Source: Firmicutes bacterium UBA3936
Lineage (GTDB): Bacteria; Bacillota; Dethiobacteria; Dethiobacterales; Dethiobacteraceae
NCBI GenBank assembly: GCA_002385745.1
Contig: DGEC01000051.1
Location: forward strand, 1 to 11,854
Length of the DNA stretch: 11,854 nt
Reading direction: 5' to 3'
Shown: positions 5,700 through 11,854 of the stretch, piece after piece
How positions within the stretch are numbered: position 1 is the stretch's first letter
Layout of the letters: every line of letters starts with the position of its first letter
Translations under genes and position numbers: made by a program
The notes under the pieces: model-generated
What the model was told of the DNA's origin: nothing
Database searches by the model: none
What the model saw: the letters and a program-made list of their open reading frames with translations, nothing else

Positions 5700-7757
5700 C
5701 TAGCTTTCTGGGTTGACATAATAAGGCCGGGTAATTGTAATTTCCCAGTTTAAATAATTGGACATCACAGGCAGTGCGGCCCCGTCGGAGGTAAACCTGA
5801 CAGTGGCCTTTGTGGAGTTTTCCGCCAGCGAAAGAGCAAGGGCATCTCGGAGAACGGCTGCCCTGGCTGCCGCCTCCGGCGTGTCTGCCAGCATTTTGCC
5901 GTAAGAAGCGGCAAAATCAACATAAATTAAACTCTTATCGGTATAGACCTTTTGCAATTCCACTCTTTCCCGGAATTTGGCATTATATTCATTAACGACT
6001 GCCTGGGCAATAGCATTTAACAGTTCGTCATCTTTAAGATCTGCAAAATCTTTGCCGCAAGCTCTCAGGTAATATCTGTTCTTCGCAATTAAAGGCAGGT
6101 AGAGCAGTCTCTCCCCTTCCTGAATGCCGTCAGGCCGCGGGCTGTATGCTTCTTCAAGCAGCAATCCCTCTCTGCCGAAGGTTTCCTGCCTGTTGCCTTC
6201 GACAGTAAAGCTGATATTTTTGATGGTTTCAATATTAATGGAGCTGATTGTCAGCAACAGTGAATCTATAACCCCGGAAAGAAAACCGCTGCCGGCCGCT
6301 TCATCCAGTTCTTTAGGCAGGTCAATGGTAACCGTACCGTCCTTTTCCGTTACATTAATAACCGTATCTTTGGGGATAGTCCGCAAGAGTTCGCTGTCCT
6401 GTACAGGACCGCTTACCAGTTCCTGAATGGTTGAACGCAGTAAGGATTTGACATTCTTCGCTCTGCGCGTTACCGGAACGAAACACTCCGCGTTCTCATC
6501 ATAAAAGTACAAACGCAGGGGAGTTTCTCCTTCCTCCTTGCTAAAAGAAACTTCCCGGTAATAGTCTGAACGTGTTTTGGCCGTCAAACTGCCGCTGCTT
6601 GCATTTCCTTTTTCCGTAACCTCAATAAAGTATATACCACCGTCATCCAAACCAAGAACGAGGGTATTGGAATGATTCGCATAGGCCATTTTCTGCACCC
6701 GTCCCGCTATACCCAGGCTTTGAATTATCTCGCCCTCCCGGTTATAGACAGAAATACTGGTAATGTCTTCCTGGTACTGCTGCCAGGAAGCAGCTATAAT
6801 CCGCTCTCCGTCAGCGGATACTATGACATTGGCATCTACAGGCAGTCGCAGCTGCCAGAGCAATCTTCCCGTATGGTTAAAATAAAGCAACTCTTCCAGG
6901 ACAGAAGACTCATCCCTGGTTAAAACTGCTATATACTTGCTGTTTTCCGCGGCAAGCACCCGTTCAATACTGCCGGAAACGGTATAATTCCATTTTTTCC
7001 GGGCAGTTTCCCAAGTGTAGGCGATCAGGTCCTGGTCCTGGGCGCTGATAACAAGCCGGGACTCGCTGCTAATTCCAAGCGGCTTGTTCCGGCTGATTTC
7101 CCAGATAACTTCACCTTCCGCCGAATAGCATGTCAGGTAAGGCGTCTCTCCATTCTGCCAGTTAACAATAACTCTGTTATCCTCTCCGGCAAATTTTGCA
7201 TCCAAAAAAGTGTCTGCCGTTTTCTCCCAGAGAGGTTTGCCTTCTTTGAGTATAACCATGCGTTCCTGCTGCCCGTCTTCCTCCGCACCCAGGCAAACAA
7301 GCATGTATTCCCCGCTTACGGAAGCGGTAATATCTTTAATGCCGGAAGCAAACTGGTAATTAAACAGTTCCTTTTTATCAGGCGCGAGAACCGACAGTTT
7401 TCCGTCTTCCATGCCAACCGCTATGAAATTTCCCTGCGGATCCATATAAGTTTTCAGCGGCACAAAAGGAAGTTCCATCTCCCAAAATGCACTGCCGGTG
7501 TTGCTGACCAAATCCAGGGTTTTTGCCGCCGTAGCAACGGCCGCAAGCGACCCGTCGGCCGTAACCGCTAGGTCGTTTATCTGTACTTCCTTGGTTTTTA
7601 CATTATAATACCCGATTGCCAAGGACATGTTTTCTTCCTCGGTAAGGACGATTGGCTCAATCGGGGCACCGGCGTCCGTCTGTATCTGACAGCCGCACAA
7701 AAGCAGCAGTTCGGACAGTAATAATATTTTCATTATTGTTTTTATTATTTTATTCAT
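5700..7757 (-). CDS. Lipoprotein with beta-propeller-like repeats and two GerMN domains
   Basis: 685 residues. The N-terminus is basic, then hydrophobic (4-20), ending in LCGC with the probable lipidated Cys at 23, so the protein is likely anchored outside the membrane. Residues about 45-385 contain recurring short beta-strand units with phrases such as ADGSLAAVAT, PQGNFIAVGMEDG and SADGERIIAAS, typical of a WD40/PQQ-like propeller. Residues about 412-530 and 552-665 are two GerMN-type domains (LRLYFYD..., TVTIDLPKEL; SLIYVDFAASYG). GerMN is found in GerM, a Bacillus sporulation/germination lipoprotein that also has two copies; the propeller is an addition. GTG at 7766 is also in frame, but GGGGTG ends eight bases before the ATG at 7757, which I chose. 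A role at the spore or cell envelope is inferred. Confidence 0.8.
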   Translation of the reverse strand: MNKIIKTIMKILLLSELLLLCGCQIQTDAGAPIEPIVLTEEENMSLAIGYYNVKTKEVQINDLAVTADGSLAAVATAAKTLDLVSNTGSAFWEMELPFVPLKTYMDPQGNFIAVGMEDGKLSVLAPDKKELFNYQFASGIKDITASVSGEYMLVCLGAEEDGQQERMVILKEGKPLWEKTADTFLDAKFAGEDNRVIVNWQNGETPYLTCYSAEGEVIWEISRNKPLGISSESRLVISAQDQDLIAYTWETARKKWNYTVSGSIERVLAAENSKYIAVLTRDESSVLEELLYFNHTGRLLWQLRLPVDANVIVSADGERIIAASWQQYQEDITSISVYNREGEIIQSLGIAGRVQKMAYANHSNTLVLGLDDGGIYFIEVTEKGNASSGSLTAKTRSDYYREVSFSKEEGETPLRLYFYDENAECFVPVTRRAKNVKSLLRSTIQELVSGPVQDSELLRTIPKDTVINVTEKDGTVTIDLPKELDEAAGSGFLSGVIDSLLLTISSINIETIKNISFTVEGNRQETFGREGLLLEEAYSPRPDGIQEGERLLYLPLIAKNRYYLRACGKDFADLKDDELLNAIAQAVVNEYNAKFRERVELQKVYTDKSLIYVDFAASYGKMLADTPEAAARAAVLRDALALSLAENSTKATVRFTSDGAALPVMSNYLNWEITITRPYYVNPES

Positions 7758-7800
7758 TGCTAACACCCCGGATTTTTCAGTAAAACCATAGCATATTTAT

Positions 7801-7806
7801 ATTATA
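7801..7806 (-). promoter_or_regulatory. Possible -10 box upstream of the GerMN lipoprotein
   Basis: A perfect TATAAT on the minus strand lies 43 bases before the ATG at 7757. No recognisable -35 sequence sits 16-18 bases further upstream, so a different sigma factor or an activator is possible. The rest of the 7758-7897 spacer is AT-rich and holds only a weak 7-bp inverted repeat (7827-7833 with 7849-7855). Confidence 0.35.
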
Positions 7807-7897
7807 ACGCTACCAGCCTGCGGAGCGGTTAAATTTATCTTAATTTTTTTTAACCACGAATCTCTCTTCCCGTTGTTCTGTTTATTTATAACTATCA

Positions 7898-9325
7898 TTA
7901 TTCTGGAGGCAGCTTATAACGGGGAATAGTTACTATAAAGGTTGTACCAATCCCGCCGGGCCCGTCCTCAACAGCAATTGTCCCGCCATGTCTCTTGACG
8001 ATTTCCGCAACAATTGCCAGTCCCAGGCCTGTACCGCCCAGTTCTCGGGAACGGGCTTTGTCAACGCGATAAAAGCGTTCGAATATTTTTTCTCGGTGTT
8101 CTTCGGGGATCCCAACCCCATTATCGCTGACAGACAGTTTCAGGCAGTCTCCCTCCTCCGACAGTACTACCTCTACCCTGCCATGGGCAGGAGTGTACTT
8201 AAGAGCATTGTCAACAAGATTAAAAACTACCTGTTTTATTTGATGCAAAGCTGCAAAAACGGGAGAAGCGCGTTCCGGCAGACGGATCTCCAGTGTAATT
8301 GATTTTTCTTCCGCCCTTCTTTGCAGCATGGACAGGGTATTGGCAACCGTCGGCACTATATCCACTACTGACATTGTATCCTCTTTGGCAAGGCGGTCCA
8401 GACGGGTCAGGTCCAGCAGGTTTTCCACAAGGCGAATCAGCCTTTCCAGTTCCTTGTCGATGTCTGCCAAAAATTCCTCTCGCTCCTCCGCTTCCAGCGG
8501 ATATTCCCGCAATGACTTGACCAGGATATTAAGCGATGTCAAAGGCGTTCGCATTTCATGAGAAGCGTTGGCTACAAAATCCTTCAACTGGCGGGTTGAT
8601 TCCGCAAGTTTTTTGGCCATTTCATTAAACTGCCTCGTCAAGCGGCCAATTTCATCAGAGGTACGCACCGCCACCCGCTGTGACAAATCGCCCCTTGCCA
8701 TTTTTTCCGCTGCCTGTGTTAGCAACTGAATGGGATCCGTAATTCTCTGGGCCAGATACCTGCCTAAAAGCCCTGCCAGGGCAATGGAAAGCAAAGTCAG
8801 GATAATAAGATAATTTTTTATATTGTTTTGCAAATTATATATTTCAGAAAGGGAAGAAGAAACAAATACCGTACCTATTATCTTTCCCTGATCGACTACG
8901 GGCACAGTAACCTGCATTACCCATTGCTTGCTTGTCTCAGAATACTGAATACTGCGGCTTTTTATTTCGTTTCCCGACAGGATATCGCTTATTTCACGAC
9001 GGTTCAGTGTTACCCCCACCAGCCCGTCTACCCGCACCGAATCTCCTACCACCCTCTGCCGGTCGTCGGTGACAAGAATCCGCACGTTATGCCGTTTGGC
9101 AACGAATTCGGCCTGGTTGGAGATATCAACAACATCGGGTGTCTCTCTCAGTTTGGATACCACCAGGTCCCGGACAAGACTGGCAGCGCCAACCATGGTA
9201 TCGGCATGATATTCATGGTAATAATTTCTGAGCATTGTCAGGAGAAAAAAAGAAGCCGCCAGCATAACTGCCACTATCAGAATGAGATAAGAGGCAATTA
9301 ATTTGGTGCGAATACTGCTAAACAT
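7898..9325 (-). CDS. HAMP-domain sensor histidine kinase
   Basis: 475-residue membrane kinase of the WalK/PhoR type. First membrane span about 9-31, an external sensor region of about 140 residues (32-171) and a second span about 172-192. The HAMP linker follows (about 190-243), then HisKA with phospho-acceptor His256 in SHEMRTPL, and the HATPase domain: N box NLVDNALKY (369-377), G1 DNGVGIP (401-407), F box FERF (415-418) and G2 GGTGLGLA (430-437). There is no separate PAS domain between HAMP and HisKA, unlike classical WalK. The ATG at 9325 is preceded by GGGAGGA (9337-9331). The gene overlaps the end of the response regulator by 8 bases, which implies translational coupling and makes the two a pair. 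The signal sensed is unknown. Confidence 0.93.
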   Translation of the reverse strand: MFSSIRTKLIASYLILIVAVMLAASFFLLTMLRNYYHEYHADTMVGAASLVRDLVVSKLRETPDVVDISNQAEFVAKRHNVRILVTDDRQRVVGDSVRVDGLVGVTLNRREISDILSGNEIKSRSIQYSETSKQWVMQVTVPVVDQGKIIGTVFVSSSLSEIYNLQNNIKNYLIILTLLSIALAGLLGRYLAQRITDPIQLLTQAAEKMARGDLSQRVAVRTSDEIGRLTRQFNEMAKKLAESTRQLKDFVANASHEMRTPLTSLNILVKSLREYPLEAEEREEFLADIDKELERLIRLVENLLDLTRLDRLAKEDTMSVVDIVPTVANTLSMLQRRAEEKSITLEIRLPERASPVFAALHQIKQVVFNLVDNALKYTPAHGRVEVVLSEEGDCLKLSVSDNGVGIPEEHREKIFERFYRVDKARSRELGGTGLGLAIVAEIVKRHGGTIAVEDGPGGIGTTFIVTIPRYKLPPE

Positions 9326-10016
9326 TTTTTTCCTCCCGGAATTTATACCCCGCTCCCCAGACAGTAAGGATCAGCTGAGGTGCAGAAGGATCGGGCTCTA
9401 TCTTTTCGCGGAGATGGCGAATGTGCACGTCAACTGTGCGAGCATCCCCGTAATAATCATATCCCCAGACATGTTCCAGTAGTTCTTCCCGGCTGAAAAC
9501 CCGTCCCGGGTGACTGGCCAAAAGGCTTAACAAGGCAAATTCCTTGCTGGTCAGGTCAACATCCTTGCCCCGGACGTGTACCTTGTGCTGGAACAAATCA
9601 ATCTGCAGATCCTGCAAGCGGATTGTCTGCATATTGGCCGGGTCCACGGCCTGCATTTGGGAACGTCGCAAAATTGCCTTTACCCTGGCCACCAGTTCCC
9701 TGGGGTTAAATGGCTTGGTCATGTAATCATCGGCACCAAGTTCCAATCCCAGAATTTTATCTATGTCTTCCCCGCGGGCAGTAAGCATAATTATTGGCAC
9801 ATCACTCTTTTTTCTGATCCGGCGGCAGACATCAAAGCCGTCTATAACCGGAAGCATTAAATCCAGAACAATCAGATCCGGTTTTTCTTCCTGAAAAATA
9901 CGCAGAGCTTCCGCACCGTCATAAGCTACAGAAACTTCATAATTCTCTTTTTCCAGCGCAAATTTAATACCCTTGGCAATTGTTTTCTCGTCATCAACAA
10001 CAAGTATCCTTGCCAT
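9318..10016 (-). CDS. OmpR/PhoB-type response regulator
   Basis: 232 residues. The receiver domain (1-118) has the acidic pocket D8-D9, phospho-acceptor Asp52 in LDLMLP, Thr79, and Lys101 in the TKPF motif. The winged-helix DNA-binding domain (about 131-228) includes LTSKEFALLSLLA, the recognition region DARTVDVHIRHLREKIE and the C-terminal hairpin GAGYKF. It should bind DNA after phosphorylation by the kinase encoded immediately downstream. The frame stays open to 10202, but the added 62 residues are unlike any receiver start; the ATG at 10016 with a GGAGAGGA-type site just upstream gives the canonical MARILVVDDE. It begins 19 bases after the glycosylase gene ends. WalR/PhoP-like, but without walHIJ genes nearby I give no symbol. 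Confidence 0.95.
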   Translation of the reverse strand: MARILVVDDEKTIAKGIKFALEKENYEVSVAYDGAEALRIFQEEKPDLIVLDLMLPVIDGFDVCRRIRKKSDVPIIMLTARGEDIDKILGLELGADDYMTKPFNPRELVARVKAILRRSQMQAVDPANMQTIRLQDLQIDLFQHKVHVRGKDVDLTSKEFALLSLLASHPGRVFSREELLEHVWGYDYYGDARTVDVHIRHLREKIEPDPSAPQLILTVWGAGYKFREEKNV

Positions 10017-10035
10017 CTGTTCCTCTCCTCCCTTA

Positions 10036-10668
10036 TTATAGCAGGCGATACTCATCCCGGATTTTCTGTATGTCTTCCCAGACAGGCCTTTTTTTAGAAG
10101 CATCACGCAGCAGGGCTGCCGGGTGAAAGGTAGCCATAATCCTGGCATTATAACGCTCAAACCATTGGCCACGGACAACACTGACTCTTGCCTTGTCATC
10201 AATCAAAGTCTGTGTCGCCAGAGCGCCGAGACATACTATTATTTTTGGGGCTATCAGTCTTATCTGCCGCTGCAAATGGGGCAGACAGGCGGCAACTTCT
10301 TCTTTGGCAGGCATTCTGTTGCGTGGCGGCCGGCACTTTATTATATTGGTAATAAAAACTTCTTCCCGGCTGATTTTTGCCGCTGCCAAGATTTTATCAA
10401 GCAATTTCCCGGCTGCTCCCACAAAGGGCCTGCCCTGCCTGTCTTCATCGGCTCCCGGGGCTTCTCCCACAAACATCAGCCGGGCTCGATTGTTTCCCTC
10501 ACCGAAAACTACCTGGGTGGCTCCTGCGCGCAGCCGGCAGGAATTACAGCGCAAAACTTCATTTTTCAGTGAAGAAAAGGCATCTTCAGGCAGCACCGGG
10601 GAAAAGGCAGTTTTTTGCACTGCTTTTTCGGCTCCGCCCAAGTAGGCAAACAAATACTTGTTTTTCAT
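10036..10668 (-). CDS. Family 4 uracil-DNA glycosylase (iron-sulfur type)
   Basis: 210 residues. It would remove uracil from DNA as the first step of base excision repair. Four cysteines (41, 44, 112 and 128) have the CX2C...C-X15-C layout of the 4Fe-4S cluster in family 4 enzymes. The uracil-binding motif GEAPGADEDRQGRPFVG lies at 68-84 and the second active-site motif HPAALLR at 182-188. The related phage SPO1 DNA polymerase-like annotation sometimes given to these proteins refers to the same fold. GTG at 10677 is in frame, but AGGGG (10681-10677) fits best as the ribosome binding site of the ATG at 10668. The gene leads directly into the response regulator and kinase, so the three probably form one operon; a functional link between repair and signalling is not implied. 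Confidence 0.93.
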   Translation of the reverse strand: MKNKYLFAYLGGAEKAVQKTAFSPVLPEDAFSSLKNEVLRCNSCRLRAGATQVVFGEGNNRARLMFVGEAPGADEDRQGRPFVGAAGKLLDKILAAAKISREEVFITNIIKCRPPRNRMPAKEEVAACLPHLQRQIRLIAPKIIVCLGALATQTLIDDKARVSVVRGQWFERYNARIMATFHPAALLRDASKKRPVWEDIQKIRDEYRLL

Positions 10669-10730
10669 AGTATTCACCCCTGATTAATTCCACAAACATT
10701 GCCTTTCTCCTTTTTTCTGCCAAATTGCGT

Positions 10731-10755
10731 AAAAAAGAAGGGTATCCCCTTCTTT
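10731..10755 (-). terminator. Terminator downstream of pdxS
   Basis: AAAGAAGGG (10734-10742) pairs perfectly with CCCTTCTTT (10747-10755) around a 4-base loop. On the minus strand the stem runs into six T (10736-10731). It closes the pdxS transcript about 80 bases after its stop. The 10756-10836 spacer holds no gene I can support. Confidence 0.82.
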
Positions 10756-10836
10756 ACTTGTGTTTTTTCTCCTTTTGTTCAATTCCCGTCCGGCTGCCTA
10801 CAGATATACGCCTGTTCAGCAGGAAGCAGGGAAAGG

Positions 10837-11718
10837 TTACCATCCCCGCTCCTGCATTCTCTCTTCCCGGCCAAGGGATGATATTTCCAGGCCGGGCATG
10901 GCTTCCCCGAGTCCTTTGGAGATTTCGGCCAGTATTTGGGGATCGTTATAATGTATAGTAGCCTCCACAATGGCCTTGGCCCGGGCTTTTGGGTCCTGGG
11001 ACATAAAGATGCCGGAACCGACAAAAATACCGTCACAGCCTAGCTGCATCATCAATGCTGCATCGGCGGGTGTTGCAATGCCGCCCGCGGCAAAATTAAG
11101 AACGGGGAGACGACCCAGGCGCTTTACTTCAACAACAAGGTCATATGGTGCGGCAATATTTTTACTGAAGGCCATTAATTCTTCATCCGGCATATTCTGC
11201 AGTCTGCTAATTTCACTGGTTATCCTGCGCATATGCCTGACCGCTTCCACCACGTTGCCGGTACCGGCTTCCCCTTTTGTGCGGATCATTGCCGCTCCTT
11301 CGCCGATCCTTCGCAAAGCTTCTCCCAGGTCGCGGGCACCGCAGACAAAGGGAACGGTAAAAAGTTTTTTGTTAATATGAAACTCCTCGTCGGCCGGAGT
11401 AAGTACTTCGCTTTCATCAATAAAATCAACACCGAGGGCTTCCAAAATCTGAGCTTCCACAAAATGCCCGATCCTTACCTTGGCCATAACGGGAATGGAA
11501 ACGGCATCCATAATCCGGAGAATGACATCGGGGTCGGCCATTCTCGCCACACCGCCCGCCGCCCGGATTTGGGCCGGTACTCTTTCCAGGGCCATGACAG
11601 CTACGGCGCCTGCTTCCTCCGCAATTTTAGCCTGTTCAGGCGTAGTTACATCCATAATAACGCCCTTTTCCAGCGCCGGTAATATTTTTCTGTACTGTAC
11701 GGAATCATGTTCTGCCAT
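10837..11718 (-). CDS. pdxS: Pyridoxal 5'-phosphate synthase, synthase subunit PdxS
   Basis: 293 residues, the normal size for this (beta/alpha)8-barrel. With the glutaminase PdxT it builds pyridoxal phosphate from ribose 5-phosphate, glyceraldehyde 3-phosphate and ammonia in the DXP-independent route. Conserved landmarks are VIMDV (Asp23), ALERVPAQIRAAGGVARM (44-60), VMAKVRIGH with the substrate-binding lysine at 80, DESEVLTPADE (101-111), IRTKGEAGTGN with the second lysine at 148, and NFAAGGIATPADAALMMQLG (208-227). It ends in the usual RMQERGW. The frame stays open to the contig end, but the first residues of that extension come from adapter sequence; the ATG at 11718, behind a purine-rich AGGGGG, gives the canonical start. 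pdxT is not found downstream. Confidence 0.96.
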   Translation of the reverse strand: MAEHDSVQYRKILPALEKGVIMDVTTPEQAKIAEEAGAVAVMALERVPAQIRAAGGVARMADPDVILRIMDAVSIPVMAKVRIGHFVEAQILEALGVDFIDESEVLTPADEEFHINKKLFTVPFVCGARDLGEALRRIGEGAAMIRTKGEAGTGNVVEAVRHMRRITSEISRLQNMPDEELMAFSKNIAAPYDLVVEVKRLGRLPVLNFAAGGIATPADAALMMQLGCDGIFVGSGIFMSQDPKARAKAIVEATIHYNDPQILAEISKGLGEAMPGLEISSLGREERMQERGW

Positions 11719-11751
11719 ACTAAACCTATACCCCCTAACCTGTCCACAAAT

Positions 11752-11757
11752 ATTATA
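11752..11757 (-). promoter_or_regulatory. Probable -10 box of pdxS
   Basis: A perfect TATAAT on the minus strand lies 33 bases before the pdxS ATG. The -35 position (11780-11775, TACAAT) is a poor match. The remaining native bases, 11781-11835, contain only a 5-bp hairpin and no gene I can support. Confidence 0.5.
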
Positions 11758-11835
11758 TCCAAATTGATTCTTATATTGTACTATATTTACTCGGCCTCGA
11801 CAAGCATGCCGCTTGCAATTAAATGGAATAAGTTG

Positions 11836-11854
11836 CTGTCTCTTATACACATCT
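11836..11854. other. Sequencing adapter: Tn5/Nextera mosaic end
   Basis: The last 19 bases, CTGTCTCTTATACACATCT, are identical to the Tn5 transposase mosaic end used in Nextera libraries, and they end exactly at the contig edge. They are library-derived, not genomic. Read on the minus strand they generate a false MYKRQ peptide start. Confidence 0.95.

Noticed and set aside
7827..7855. Inverted repeat GGTTAAA/TTTAACC as the kinase terminator
   Set aside because: The 7-bp stem is AT-rich with a 15-base loop and no following T run; too weak to call.
10017..10202. 62-residue extension of the response regulator
   Set aside because: It lies inside the glycosylase gene in another frame and is unlike receiver domains; the ATG at 10016 has a good ribosome binding site.
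11801..11815. Hairpin CAAGC/GCTTG upstream of pdxS
   Set aside because: A 5-bp stem without a T tract is expected by chance.
11719..11850. 44-residue N-terminal extension of PdxS beginning MYKRQ
   Set aside because: Its first residues come from the Tn5 adapter, it crosses a TATAAT box, and PdxS proteins start near the ATG at 11718.
1..11854. CRISPR array, prophage genes, toxin-antitoxin or defence genes
   Set aside because: I saw no regularly spaced repeats and no recognisable proteins of these classes; apart from the IS fragment and the 304-1254 gene, the content is housekeeping and signalling.

Overview
The window looks like a contig from a spore-forming, Gram-positive (Firmicutes/Clostridia, probably Peptococcaceae-like) genome of moderate GC. 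The pointers are a T-box leader before serS, a GerMN-domain lipoprotein (a family tied to endospore formers), an OmpR-type response regulator with an overlapping HAMP histidine kinase, PdxS-type vitamin B6 synthesis, and AGGAGG-type ribosome binding sites. No species can be named from the sequence alone.

Layout. Bases 1-262 hold the 5' end of an insertion sequence that runs off the contig: a 41-codon minus-strand transposase fragment, probably ISLre2 family, plus two inverted repeats. Next comes a plus-strand gene (304-1254) for a membrane-anchored or lipoprotein that resembles the C-terminal part of an M56/BlaR1-type protein, perhaps cut off by the insertion. Two hairpin terminators then separate it from minus-strand genes: two serine tRNAs (GCT, TGA) with encoded CCA and their own promoter, then serS behind a T-box riboswitch. 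Divergent from serS is a plus-strand GDT1/UPF0016 cation transporter with a TTG start. It converges on argS across a shared terminator. Upstream of argS lie a propeller-GerMN lipoprotein, a two-component pair whose genes overlap by 8 bases, a family 4 uracil-DNA glycosylase and pdxS, all on the minus strand.

How it fits together. Serine charging is concentrated at 1409-3244: two Ser tRNAs, their synthetase and a tRNA-sensing leader. The glycosylase, response regulator and kinase sit head to tail with at most 19 bases between them and probably share a transcript. pdxS ends in its own terminator with no pdxT behind it.

Caveats. The last 19 bases (11836-11854) match the Tn5/Nextera mosaic end exactly, so the right end is library adapter, not genome. 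The left end breaks inside an insertion sequence, a common assembly break. Most of the window is ordinary core housekeeping sequence and I found no convincing undescribed system. The most useful points are the adapter artefact, the IS next to a probably truncated gene, the serine cluster, the solitary pdxS and the propeller-GerMN fusion.
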